DNA of 39,092 nucleotides from Sulfurospirillum sp. GTDB lineage: Bacteria > Campylobacterota > Campylobacteria > Campylobacterales > Sulfurospirillaceae. Position 1 is the stretch's first letter. Every line of letters begins with the position of its first letter. Below are positions 25,688-34,133 of the stretch, in pieces. Made by a program: the position numbers and the translations under genes. The stretch covers positions 1 to 39,092 of the forward strand of contig JAGOZL010000007.1 of assembly GCA_018058685.1 (NCBI GenBank), read 5' to 3'. Under the pieces are notes generated by a model. It saw only the letters and a list, made by a program, of their open reading frames with translations, ran no database searches and was not told the origin of the DNA.

Positions 25688-27604
25688 GTGGGACTATTAG
25701 ATTCAATAAAGGGTAGTGACACGCCAAAAAGTGTCAAAGAACCTGAATTTAAATCAATTATTGTTGACACGACAAATATCATTAAAGAATTAAAAAATGT
25801 TGCTATTGCAAATCATCTTAAACCCAGTGATTTATCATTCAAACTGCTTAAAGTAACAACATTTTATAGTGATGAAAAAAGTGAGAATAATACCGTTGGC
25901 GAAGAAGAACAAAAACTTTTTTTAGATGATGCTTTTTTACTCAATCCCAATTTGAAAATCACACAACACTATCGTGTTGAAATCTATAAAATTGATGAAC
26001 AAGAAGAAGAGGAAGAGTTACCCGAAATCAACCTAAGCGCAAATAAAAATCTCACTAAAATTGTTGCAACAATTTTGAAAAATCATGATGTCAAATACAG
26101 CTCTAAACTTGAACAAAGAATCATTGATGATATTGTCATGAAAAAGATACGCGCAGGTGTTCTCATTGGTATACGAGACCAAAATATGTATAAAGAAGTT
26201 AAAAAATTGGTCGCTAATATTCGTGTGAATGGTATTATTGATCAAAACCATACATTTGTTGTGTGTCAAGGAATTGACGATGTGGCTCCTATAAATGACG
26301 ATTTAATTTTTCATTATAAGAAAAAAGTTGACACAAAAAATGGTGAAGGTAAAGTAGATTATTCTAAGAGAGGGTTTGTTTTGGCAGTCGAGCAAGACGA
26401 ATGTATTATTGAATACATTAAACCCCAATCTGGAACTCCTGGTCGTAATTGTCGAGGTGTTTTTATCGCAGTCAAAGAGCCACGAAAGACAAACGACACG
26501 CCAATCGTTACGACGGCAAACATTACTAAAAAAGAGAGTGAAATCAGTACAAAGTATATTGCTAATCGCGGTGGTTATGTGAATGTTGACAAAGGAGCCT
26601 ACGACATTCAAGAGCAGATGGAAATTAATGAAATTAGTTTTCGATCTACTGGTTCAATTGATGCCAATGTCAATTCTAACATTAAAATTAATATTAAAGA
26701 AAAAGACATCCTTAAAGATGCTATTGGTGCAGGGATGAGTGTTGAAATCTCTGAACTTGTTGTCCAAGGCAATGTCGGCAGTGGTGCTAGAATAAAAGCA
26801 AAACTCGTTGATATTGGTGGACAAACGCATCAGAGTGCCTACATTGAGTCTGACCAGATCCACATTGCGGTGCATCGTGGTGAAGCGAATGGTCAAGATG
26901 TGACCATCGATAGACTTGAAGGTGGCAAAGTTATTGGTGATAAGGTGTACGTCAAGCAAATGATTGGTGGAGAAATTATTGGTAAAATTGTTAAAGTGGA
27001 TAGCTTAATGTCCAATGCTAAAATTACTGCTTCTGAAATTATTGAGATTACTGAACTCAAAGGTAATAATAACAAGCTTATTATTGACCCAAGTGTGACA
27101 AAAGAGTTTAATGAACAAATTGAAGAAATTTCTGAGAAAATTCAAAAACTTGAAGAAGAGTTAAAAGCATATCCAAGACAGTTAAGTGCGAAAAAAGAGT
27201 TGATAGAAAAAAATAAACCCATGGCTGAGATGGTGAAAGAAAAAATCTTGGAACTTAAAGAAAACAATGTTGAACCTCCAGTGACTTTGTATGCAAAAAT
27301 TAAAGATTTTCAAGAAAAAGTTGTTGAATACAATGCTCTTTTACAGACATTTAAAGACAAAAAAGAGTATTTGCATGAACTCTATAATGAGCTTAGTGTG
27401 GTACAACGAAAAGTATTTTCAGCCAAAATCATCAACCACTCTGCATGGAAAGAGTTTAATGAAGTTAAATTTCATCTTATCTCTCCTCCTAAAGACATCA
27501 CCTATAATCCAAAAGAGCGAGAAATTACTCGTGAAATTATGCTAAAAGACTTAGGTGATGGTGAATATAAAATTACCCGCTCAAGTGAGTACAGTGCTCA
27601 ATGA
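25688..27604 (+). CDS. FapA-like DUF342 polymer-type protein
   Basis: About 638 residues. A variable N-terminal domain (about 1-170) is followed by the DUF342/FapA region: an N-terminal part with TPGRNCRGVF and a glycine-rich repeated beta-solenoid (about 340-480, short repeats such as VVQGNVGSGARIKAK and GGKVIGDKVYVKQMIGGEIIG). A charged coiled coil (about 480-590) follows. The open frame reaches back to 25610, but GTG 25688 with AAAGG 8 bases before it gives MGLLDSIKG and lies after the candidate promoter. FapA of Vibrio affects flagellar assembly and pole placement; a role here is inference from family. The stop overlaps the ruvA ATG (ATGA). Confidence 0.85.
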   Translation: MGLLDSIKGSDTPKSVKEPEFKSIIVDTTNIIKELKNVAIANHLKPSDLSFKLLKVTTFYSDEKSENNTVGEEEQKLFLDDAFLLNPNLKITQHYRVEIYKIDEQEEEEELPEINLSANKNLTKIVATILKNHDVKYSSKLEQRIIDDIVMKKIRAGVLIGIRDQNMYKEVKKLVANIRVNGIIDQNHTFVVCQGIDDVAPINDDLIFHYKKKVDTKNGEGKVDYSKRGFVLAVEQDECIIEYIKPQSGTPGRNCRGVFIAVKEPRKTNDTPIVTTANITKKESEISTKYIANRGGYVNVDKGAYDIQEQMEINEISFRSTGSIDANVNSNIKINIKEKDILKDAIGAGMSVEISELVVQGNVGSGARIKAKLVDIGGQTHQSAYIESDQIHIAVHRGEANGQDVTIDRLEGGKVIGDKVYVKQMIGGEIIGKIVKVDSLMSNAKITASEIIEITELKGNNNKLIIDPSVTKEFNEQIEEISEKIQKLEEELKAYPRQLSAKKELIEKNKPMAEMVKEKILELKENNVEPPVTLYAKIKDFQEKVVEYNALLQTFKDKKEYLHELYNELSVVQRKVFSAKIINHSAWKEFNEVKFHLISPPKDITYNPKEREITREIMLKDLGDGEYKITRSSEYSAQ

Positions 27605-28158
27605 TAGTAGGAATTGAAGGTAAAGTTGTTAAAAAAGAGGTGACAGCGGTTCATTTAAAACTCAGCGGTGGTTTAACGTATAAAGTTTTTATTTCACTTT
27701 TTACTCTTGGTAAAATCGTGGAAGAAACTATTTCTTTACATGTAACGCATATTATTAGAGAAGACCAACAGAGTCTGTATGGTTTTTGGGATGAACGCGA
27801 AAAAAAAGTGTTTGATACCTTAATCAAACTCAGCGGTATAGGTCCATCCACTGCGCTTGCTGTTTGCTCTACCTTAACGCCTGATGATTTTGCGCAGGCT
27901 TTAGTGAGCCAAAATATAGATGCCTTTAAAATGGTTCCAGGTATTGGACCTAAGAGCGCTAAACGTATTTTGGTAGAATTAGGTGATTTTTCATTGCAAC
28001 TGCACCACGAAGCATCACCGCAAGGAAGTATGTTAGAAGCAAGTATGGCGTTGGAGAGCTTAGGATTTAAAAAAGAAAGTGTTAAAAAAGTTCTCTCTAC
28101 ATGTAAAATGAGTGATACTCAGTCTTTAATCAAAGAAGCCCTACAAAAACTTAGTTAA
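27601..28158 (+). CDS. ruvA: Holliday junction DNA helicase subunit RuvA
   Basis: 185 residues. The N-terminal OB-fold (about 1-64) begins MIVGIEGKVV. Two helix-hairpin-helix motifs follow, LSGIGPSTALAV and VPGIGPKSAKRIL, and a C-terminal RuvB-contacting domain (about 140-185). It binds four-way junctions and loads RuvB for branch migration. The start is coupled by 4-base overlap to the DUF342 gene. Confidence 0.96.
   Translation: MIVGIEGKVVKKEVTAVHLKLSGGLTYKVFISLFTLGKIVEETISLHVTHIIREDQQSLYGFWDEREKKVFDTLIKLSGIGPSTALAVCSTLTPDDFAQALVSQNIDAFKMVPGIGPKSAKRILVELGDFSLQLHHEASPQGSMLEASMALESLGFKKESVKKVLSTCKMSDTQSLIKEALQKLS
27736..27745. repeat. TTACATGTAA palindrome in ruvA
   Basis: Exact copy, read LHVT. 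Confidence 0.9.
28097..28106. repeat. Variant palindrome CTACATGTAA in ruvA
   Basis: Core TACATGTA with one terminal substitution (C for T), read STCK, 361 bases after the exact copy in the same gene. Confidence 0.7.
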
Positions 28159-28177
28159 TAACGAAGGAATCAACAGT

Positions 28178-29218
28178 ATGAAATTGGCCATAGTATTCGG
28201 TGCGAGAAGTTTTGAACATGAAATTAGCATTGTAAGTGCTATTGCGTTAAAAAAAGTCTTAACGTGTGAATTAATTTATATTTTTTGTGACCATGAACGC
28301 AACTTTTATCTTATCCCGACAGATGAGATTAACTCAAAACGTTTTAGCAGTGGTGCATATAAAAAAGATAAACTTTTGTCCCTAAAGCACGGCGGTTTTT
28401 ATTATAAAAAACTTATGAGTGAAGTGAAAGTAGAATCTGATATGGTTTTAAATCTTATCCACGGTGCAGATGGTGAAGATGGGAAAATCAGTGCTTTATT
28501 TGATTTTTTTGCTATTCCTTATATTGGTCCTCGTTTAGAAGCGAGTTGTATTAGTTATAACAAACTTTTCACTAAATTATTTGCTAAAGAAGTTGGTGTT
28601 GATGTTTTGAAATATCAACTGCTTTTAAAAGAGAATCCTGAACCAATCACCATTCCTTTTCCTCTGATTATAAAGCCTTTACGACTTGGAAGTTCTATTG
28701 GTATCAGTATTGTTAAAGAAGCGAGTGAACTCTCCTATGCACTCGATGTAGCATTTGAATTTGACAATGCTGTGCTTGTTGAGCCTTTCATAAACGGTAT
28801 CAAAGAGTATAATTTAGCAGGAGCATTGAGTAAAACAGGATTTAATTTTTCGATTATAGAAGAGCCTCAAAAAGAAGAGTTTTTAGATTTTGATAAAAAA
28901 TATCTTGATTTTTCACGTACAAAACGTGTCAATGAAGCCAATCTATCTTTAGAAACACAAGAAGCAATTAAAACAGCCTTTGCGAAGCTTTATAGCCCAC
29001 TGTTTCAAGGGGCACTTATACGCTGTGATTTTTTTGTTCTTGATAATCACGTCTATCTCAATGAAATCAATCCCATCCCTGGAAGTATGGCAAATTACCT
29101 ATTTGATGACTTTGAAGCTGTTATTAAAGCACTCTTTGAAGTTTTGCCATCAGAGGTTGCCATGCCGCCACAAACGTATCGTTACATCAACTCTATACAG
29201 TCTGCAAAAGGGAAGTAA
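28178..29218 (+). CDS. ddl: D-alanine--D-alanine ligase
   Basis: 346 residues, ATP-grasp enzyme. EHEISIVSAIAL at the N-terminus, LIHGADGEDGKI, the ATP-binding IKPLRLGSSIGISIVK and the C-terminal metal-binding LNEINPIPGSM are all present. It makes the D-Ala-D-Ala dipeptide that MurF, encoded three genes later, adds to the peptidoglycan precursor. Start ATG 28178, about 20 bases after ruvA. Confidence 0.96.
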   Translation: MKLAIVFGARSFEHEISIVSAIALKKVLTCELIYIFCDHERNFYLIPTDEINSKRFSSGAYKKDKLLSLKHGGFYYKKLMSEVKVESDMVLNLIHGADGEDGKISALFDFFAIPYIGPRLEASCISYNKLFTKLFAKEVGVDVLKYQLLLKENPEPITIPFPLIIKPLRLGSSIGISIVKEASELSYALDVAFEFDNAVLVEPFINGIKEYNLAGALSKTGFNFSIIEEPQKEEFLDFDKKYLDFSRTKRVNEANLSLETQEAIKTAFAKLYSPLFQGALIRCDFFVLDNHVYLNEINPIPGSMANYLFDDFEAVIKALFEVLPSEVAMPPQTYRYINSIQSAKGK

Positions 29219-29224
29219 AAGAGA

Positions 29225-29250
29225 AATTTATGTAAAATTTTACATAAATT
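29225..29250. promoter_or_regulatory. 26-bp perfect palindrome, candidate operator of the Phd-like gene
   Basis: Half-site AATTTATGTAAAA (29225-29237) is followed immediately by its exact reverse complement (29238-29250). It lies between the ddl stop (29218) and the Phd-like start (29271). Phd/YefM antitoxins bind palindromes just upstream of their own genes, so an autoregulatory operator is likely. The 14-base palindrome AAAAAGGCCTTTTT (29254-29267) follows and overlaps the ribosome site. Confidence 0.65.
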
Positions 29251-29270
29251 CATAAAAAGGCCTTTTTGTG

Positions 29271-29492
29271 ATGACGTACAATACAGATGAAATTATGACA
29301 GCCACAGATATGGTAAGAAACTTTAGTGCCGTCTTGAATAGTGTCAGTAAAGAAAAAAAGAGAGTGGTTGTTGTCAAAAATAACCGTTTTGAAGCAGTGA
29401 TGATCCCCATGGAAGCGTATGAAAAAATGAGCGAAGCCGTGACGATTTTGGAAAAAATATACGCAAGTACAAAAAAGAAGAGTGATGGCTAA
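29271..29492 (+). CDS. Phd/YefM-family antitoxin-like protein, no adjacent toxin
   Basis: 73 residues from ATG 29271 (a GTG lies just before). The N-terminal DNA-binding fold of Phd/YefM is seen in MTATDMVRNFSAVLNSVSKEKKR-like order: a short beta strand, the ATDMVRNFS helix, VVVVKNNRFEAVMIP strands and YEKM. The protein ends soon after, so the toxin-binding tail is short. The next gene is an alpha/beta hydrolase that overlaps it by 8 bases, not a RelE or Doc toxin. It may be a DNA-binding regulator retained without a toxin. Confidence 0.82.
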   Translation: MTYNTDEIMTATDMVRNFSAVLNSVSKEKKRVVVVKNNRFEAVMIPMEAYEKMSEAVTILEKIYASTKKKSDG

Positions 29493-30204
29493 AAAAGAGA
29501 TTGTTTATCAAGGTGCTTCCTATGCACTGAGTTATGAAATGCTCAATCTCTCTTCTTCTAAAACCATTCTTTTTTTACATGGATGGGGAAGCAATAAAGA
29601 GATTATGAAGCAAGCTTTTGGTGCTTGTTTTAAAGGGTATCGTCATCTTTATCTTGATTTACCAGGCTTTGGTGCATCTTCAGTGCATAGCGTTATTGAT
29701 ACGTTAGCGTACGCCCAAATCGTTTCACATTTTTTACGTGTTCTTGAAATAGAGCCTGATATTATATTCGGTCACTCTTTTGGAGGAAAAGTAGCAACAT
29801 TGCTTCAACCCAAACAACTTGTTTTACTCTCATCTGCTGGGATTGTTGCCCCAAAATCTTTCAAAGTCAAAGCAAAAATAGCACTGTTTAAACTGCTAAA
29901 ACCCTTTGCTCCTAAAAAATTTTATAGATTTTTTGCAACAAAAGATGTTGAAGGTATGAGCCAAACGATGTATGAAATCTTAAAAAAAGTGGTCAATGAA
30001 GATTGGTCTGAGTATTTTTTGACATGTCAATCCCAAACATTCATCTTTTGGGGAAAAGAAGACAATGCTACGCCATTTCAGAGCGGTAAAAAGATGCATC
30101 AGCTTATAAAAAATAGTACTTTTGTTCCACTCGATGGAGACCATTTCTTTTTTGTACGTCGTGCCAAAGAAATCGAAAAATTGCTTTTGGAGTCAGGGTT
30201 TTGA
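29485..30204 (+). CDS. Alpha/beta hydrolase
   Basis: 239 residues from ATG 29485. The oxyanion loop is LHGWGSNKE (about 32-40) and the nucleophile elbow GHSFGGK (about 98-104, catalytic serine). The acid is probably in WGKEDNATP and the histidine in LDGDHFFF near the end, a complete triad. Substrate unknown; it could be an esterase or thioesterase. It overlaps the Phd-like gene by 8 bases and the next gene by 4, in an operon of peptidoglycan genes. Confidence 0.88.
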   Translation: MAKKEIVYQGASYALSYEMLNLSSSKTILFLHGWGSNKEIMKQAFGACFKGYRHLYLDLPGFGASSVHSVIDTLAYAQIVSHFLRVLEIEPDIIFGHSFGGKVATLLQPKQLVLLSSAGIVAPKSFKVKAKIALFKLLKPFAPKKFYRFFATKDVEGMSQTMYEILKKVVNEDWSEYFLTCQSQTFIFWGKEDNATPFQSGKKMHQLIKNSTFVPLDGDHFFFVRRAKEIEKLLLESGF

Positions 30205-30470
30205 AAACGTATCGGTTAATTGTGAGTGGACGTGTACAAGGTGTCAATTATCGTAAATTTGTGCACGAAGTTGCTCTTGCGCTTCAATATAAAGGATGTG
30301 TAAGAAATCTTATGGATAAAACGGTGGAAGTCATTGTGAATGCGGAGTTTGAAGAGGATTTAGAGTTTTTTATCAGCAAGCTTTATGAGGGTTCATTGTT
30401 CTCAGATGTTCGCGATATTCAGTGTGTTCGCATCGATACGATGCTGTTTGAAACATTTAAGGTTGTGTAG
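30201..30470 (+). CDS. acyP: Acylphosphatase
   Basis: 89 residues, the usual length. GRVQGVNYRKFV (about 11-22) is the phosphate-binding loop with the catalytic arginine; typical members read GVGFR, so NY replaces GF here. The conserved asparagine is in CVRNLMDKTVEV. It hydrolyses acyl phosphates such as 1,3-bisphosphoglycerate or acetyl phosphate. Start TTG 30201 overlaps the hydrolase stop (TTGA). The stop TAG abuts the murF ATG. Confidence 0.92.
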   Translation: MKTYRLIVSGRVQGVNYRKFVHEVALALQYKGCVRNLMDKTVEVIVNAEFEEDLEFFISKLYEGSLFSDVRDIQCVRIDTMLFETFKVV

Positions 30471-31907
30471 ATGATGCTTATTGTTGAACATGTAATGCAT
30501 CTTCTATTTGTATTAAGTATAAGTTACTATTTTATGAGTGCAATGCAGTGGTATTCTTATCGCTTAGAGCGTGTTGCTTTTCATTTTCACCGTTACGATT
30601 GGCATTGTTATTTTTTTCTAATACCTTTATCTTTATATTACATTTTGCCTTCGTTGTTTGTTTATGGACTTTACCTTTTGTATCCGATTGCTCTTTTTGT
30701 ATGGTCACGTAAATTGGATAAAAAACTTGTTTTCACCGCACGTGTAAAACGATTTTTTCTATTTCTCTTTTTTGTGATTATCTTTCAATCCATCCTTTGT
30801 TTATATGCTCAAATTTGCTCAAAACTAGGTGTTATTCTTCCTCTTTTGATAGCCCATTTTGCCTCTGTGATTTTTGAAAAAATGGCTTTTGAAGGCTTTA
30901 AAAAAGAAGCACGCACTAAACTTCAAAGTATTCCACAGCTTAAAGTGGTTGCTATTACGGCAAGTTATGGTAAGACCAGTATCAAAAATTTTTTAGCACA
31001 CATCTTATCTTCCTCTTTTGACGTCTATGCTACACCACGCAGTGTTAACACGCTTGGAGGCATTGTTAAAGATATTAATGAGTCTCTTCCTACCCGTGCG
31101 CAGATTTATATTGTAGAAGCAGGAGCACGAGAACGTGGTGATATCGATGAAATAGCACAGCTAGTCAATCCTCATATTGCTATTGTTGGTCGTATTGGGG
31201 AACAACACATTGAGTATTTTAAAACATTGGAAAATATTCGCAATACCAAAATGGAACTTTTACACTCCTCTCGTTTAGAAAAAGCGTTTGTCCATGAAAG
31301 TGCTCATGTTAAGTCCGATGATAAAACAGTTATTTTTGGCTCTGATATACGAAATATCAATGCAACGCTTGATGGAACATCGTTTGAACTGCTTCTTGAT
31401 GGAGAATGGATTGGCTTTACATGTAAACTTCTAGGTGATTTTAATGCGATTAATCTTGCAGCAGCCATTCATGTTGCAAAATCACTTGGTGTTAAAATTG
31501 AGACGATTCAAGCGTCTCTTTTGGGACTTAAAAGTGTGGAGCATCGGTTACAAAAAATTGAAGCAGGTGGGAAGCTCATCATCGATGATAGTTTTAATGG
31601 CAATTTAGAAGGAATGCTAAGTTCATACGAACTCATCGCAACGTATGTCGGACGTAAAGTGATTATCACCCCAGGCATCATTGAAAGCACAGAAGAGGCA
31701 AATAGAACATTGGCTCAAAAGATAGATAGCGTTTTTGATGTGGTTATTTTAACAGGAAAAAGCAATGTAGCCCTGTTAGACTCACACATACAACGACCTG
31801 AAAAAATCATTTTAGCCGATAAGTCAGAATTACAATCTCTTTTAGCTCAAAAAACAATTCCAGGCGATGTGATACTTTTCTCCAACGACGCACCAAGTTT
31901 TATTTAA
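30471..31907 (+). CDS. murF: MurF ligase with N-terminal membrane domain
   Basis: 478 residues. Residues 1-140 hold about four hydrophobic helices (about 8-27, 46-79, 95-115, 119-136) in place of the usual soluble UDP-binding domain. From 158 on it is a Mur ligase: P-loop TASYGKTS (163-170), VEAGARERGDI, GEQHIEYF, LGDFNAINLAAAI and DDSFNGN. MurF adds D-Ala-D-Ala to UDP-MurNAc-tripeptide. The membrane anchor would place this last cytoplasmic step next to MraY and MurJ. I recall the Campylobacter homologue having a similar form. Ends the plus-strand operon. Confidence 0.9.
   Translation: MMLIVEHVMHLLFVLSISYYFMSAMQWYSYRLERVAFHFHRYDWHCYFFLIPLSLYYILPSLFVYGLYLLYPIALFVWSRKLDKKLVFTARVKRFFLFLFFVIIFQSILCLYAQICSKLGVILPLLIAHFASVIFEKMAFEGFKKEARTKLQSIPQLKVVAITASYGKTSIKNFLAHILSSSFDVYATPRSVNTLGGIVKDINESLPTRAQIYIVEAGARERGDIDEIAQLVNPHIAIVGRIGEQHIEYFKTLENIRNTKMELLHSSRLEKAFVHESAHVKSDDKTVIFGSDIRNINATLDGTSFELLLDGEWIGFTCKLLGDFNAINLAAAIHVAKSLGVKIETIQASLLGLKSVEHRLQKIEAGGKLIIDDSFNGNLEGMLSSYELIATYVGRKVIITPGIIESTEEANRTLAQKIDSVFDVVILTGKSNVALLDSHIQRPEKIILADKSELQSLLAQKTIPGDVILFSNDAPSFI
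31417..31426. repeat. TTACATGTAA palindrome in murF
   Basis: Exact copy, read FTCK. Confidence 0.9.
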
Positions 31908-31932
31908 AAAGTGATACATAACGCCCTTTTTG

Positions 31933-31953
31933 TTATATGATTATTATATGATT
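31933..31953. repeat. Tandem direct repeat upstream of pta
   Basis: TTATATGATT occurs at 31933-31942 and again at 31944-31953, 11 bases apart, in the 117-base gap between murF and pta. An 11-base step puts both on the same face of the helix, as expected for a regulator site, though AT-rich coincidence is possible. A weak -10 (TATTAT, 31958-31963) follows. Confidence 0.35.
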
Positions 31954-32024
31954 GTACTATTATTAAAAAAAACTTTTAGGGCTGTCATACAAAAAGCTTT
32001 TTAAGATAAAACAGGGGGCAACAG

Positions 32025-34133
32025 ATGAAAACAAAGAGTCTGTACATCTCATCGCTTGAACCATCAGCGGGTAGTCTGATTGTAGCAATGGGAATTATGG
32101 AGCTATTAAAAGGGCGTCTTGGTAAAGTAGCCTTTTTTAGACCCGTTATAGGTGATGGTAAAGAAATCGATAAAGATATTGATTTTATGCTTGAGCATTA
32201 TGCGCTAGGCATGGATTATAAAGAGACATACGGATACACCGTAAGCGAGGTAGAGAGTTTAATCGCTGATAATAAATTCCATGAAGTTTTAGAACATCTC
32301 ATTGAAAAGTTTAAAACCTTAGAAAGTCAATATGACTTTGTCCTCATCGAAGGACTCAATCAATCAAATTTTTCCAATACACTTGATTTTGATATCAATC
32401 TTGCTATCGCTAAAAACCTTAGTAGCCCCTTTATTAGTATCTTAAAAGGTAAATCAAAAGGGGTTAAAGAGGTTGTTGATGAAATTCATATCGAAGCAGA
32501 AGCGATTAAAGGTGCTGGGTGTCAACACTTTGCAACGTTTGTCAATCGTTTAGGTGAATATGAAGCAGAAGAGCTCAAAGAATTACATGTAAAAGAGCCC
32601 ATTCAAAATGCTCCTGTTTATTTTTTACCAGAAGTTCCTGAACTTGATACACCAACGGTAGCTGAAATAAAGAAGAAACTTGGCTGTATGCATATTTTTG
32701 GAGAAGAAAAAGACTTAAGACGTGTTGTCAAGCAAAGTCGAATCGCTGCTATGAAATTAGAAAACTTTTTAGAGTATATCCAAGATGGTGATTTGGTCAT
32801 TACGCCAGGAGATCGTTCTGATATTATCGTAGGGTGTCTAAGTACTGTCTTTTCAAAAAACTATCCAAATATTTCAGGTATTTTACTCACGGGTGGTATT
32901 TTGCCACATAAATCCATTAACAAAATGTTCGCTGGCTTTAGTGATTTTTCTGTACCTATTTTAAGCGTGGATGCTGATACGTATACAACGGCAGTGAATG
33001 TTGCAAGTGTTCCTGCAACGATTACAGCACAAAGTGTTCGAAAAATTGCACTTGCGATGGGGCTTTTTTCGTCCAATGTCAATATTAAAGAGATTGAAAC
33101 ACGCATCAGTACAGAATCATCCTCAAGTGCGGTTACACCTATCATGTTTGAATATGCGCTGTTTGAGCGTGCAAGAAGCAATCGTAAAAAGATTGTTTTA
33201 CCTGAAAGTAACGATGAGCGCATTTTACGTGCTACAGAGATACTTTTACGAAGAGATGTTGCGGATATTATTTTATTGGGCGTTAAAGAAGAAGTCCTTC
33301 ATAAAAGTGCGACACTCGGTCTTGATATCTCGAAAGCGACGATTATTGATCCGATGAACTCTTCTTTGATGGAAGAGTATATTGAAGCATTTTATGAGAT
33401 GCGTAAGGCTAAAGGGCTTTCATTAGATGTAGCACGTGACAGTATGATGATGAAAAACTATTTTGCAACGATGATGGTACAACAAGGTCATGCAGATGGT
33501 ATGGTCTCAGGTGCTATTCACACCACACAAGAGACGATTCGTCCTGCCCTTCAAATTATTAAAACAAAACCAGGCATTTCTATCGTTTCAAGCCTTTTCT
33601 TTATGTGTTTAGACACAAGAGTACTTGTTTATGGAGATTGTGCCGTTAACCAAGACCCAAATGCTGAAGAATTAGCACAAATTGCCATTTCTTCAGCCGA
33701 TACGGCGATGATGTTTGGCATAGAACCAAAAATTGCTATGCTTTCTTACTCAACAGGTGATTCTGGTAAGGGCGAAGAGGTTGAAAAAGTACGCTTGGCA
33801 ACTAAGATTGTTAAAGAAAAACGTCCTGATTTACTGGTGGAAGGGCCTATTCAATACGATGCTGCAATTGACCCTGATGTGGCAAAGACAAAACTACCAA
33901 ATTCTAAAGTAGCAGGACAAGCAACAATTTTCATTTTCCCTGATTTAAATACGGGAAATAACACCTATAAAGCTGTACAAAGAAGTTCAGGTGCTGTTGC
34001 GATAGGTCCCGTTTTACAAGGCTTACGAAAACCAGTCAATGATTTAAGTCGAGGCTGTTTGGTTCCAGATATCGTGAATACCGTAGCCATTACCGCCATT
34101 CAAGCACAAACTAACAACGGAGAAAATCAGTGA
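32025..34133 (+). CDS. pta: Phosphate acetyltransferase, long form
   Basis: 702 residues, three domains. An N-terminal AAA_26 (BioD-like) domain (about 1-200) has the degenerate loop SSLEPSAGSL, which lacks the P-loop lysine. A DRTGG domain (about 215-325) includes DLVITPGDRSDII, and the catalytic PTA_PTB domain (about 375-695) includes KKIVLPESNDERILRA and a conserved NTGNNTYKAVQR. It interconverts acetyl-CoA and acetyl phosphate. The ATG has AGGGGG upstream. The stop overlaps the ackA GTG. Confidence 0.96.
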   Translation: MKTKSLYISSLEPSAGSLIVAMGIMELLKGRLGKVAFFRPVIGDGKEIDKDIDFMLEHYALGMDYKETYGYTVSEVESLIADNKFHEVLEHLIEKFKTLESQYDFVLIEGLNQSNFSNTLDFDINLAIAKNLSSPFISILKGKSKGVKEVVDEIHIEAEAIKGAGCQHFATFVNRLGEYEAEELKELHVKEPIQNAPVYFLPEVPELDTPTVAEIKKKLGCMHIFGEEKDLRRVVKQSRIAAMKLENFLEYIQDGDLVITPGDRSDIIVGCLSTVFSKNYPNISGILLTGGILPHKSINKMFAGFSDFSVPILSVDADTYTTAVNVASVPATITAQSVRKIALAMGLFSSNVNIKEIETRISTESSSSAVTPIMFEYALFERARSNRKKIVLPESNDERILRATEILLRRDVADIILLGVKEEVLHKSATLGLDISKATIIDPMNSSLMEEYIEAFYEMRKAKGLSLDVARDSMMMKNYFATMMVQQGHADGMVSGAIHTTQETIRPALQIIKTKPGISIVSSLFFMCLDTRVLVYGDCAVNQDPNAEELAQIAISSADTAMMFGIEPKIAMLSYSTGDSGKGEEVEKVRLATKIVKEKRPDLLVEGPIQYDAAIDPDVAKTKLPNSKVAGQATIFIFPDLNTGNNTYKAVQRSSGAVAIGPVLQGLRKPVNDLSRGCLVPDIVNTVAITAIQAQTNNGENQ
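32583..32592. repeat. TTACATGTAA palindrome in pta
   Basis: Exact copy, read LHVK. Confidence 0.9.

Noticed and set aside
29254-29267. AAAAAGGCCTTTTT as a terminator of ddl
   Set aside because: It leaves no real loop, overlaps the ribosome site of the next gene, and would cut the operon; more likely incidental or part of the operator region.
30019-30030. TTGACATGTCAA, a palindrome with the same ACATGT core
   Set aside because: It differs from the iterated motif on both sides of the core and occurs once, so I did not count it as a copy.
29485-30204. The gene after the Phd-like antitoxin as its toxin
   Set aside because: It has a complete alpha/beta hydrolase triad and no similarity to RelE, YoeB or Doc toxins.
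30486-30495. GAACATGTAA at the start of murF
   Set aside because: Two mismatches to TTACATGTAA and not palindromic; probably chance.
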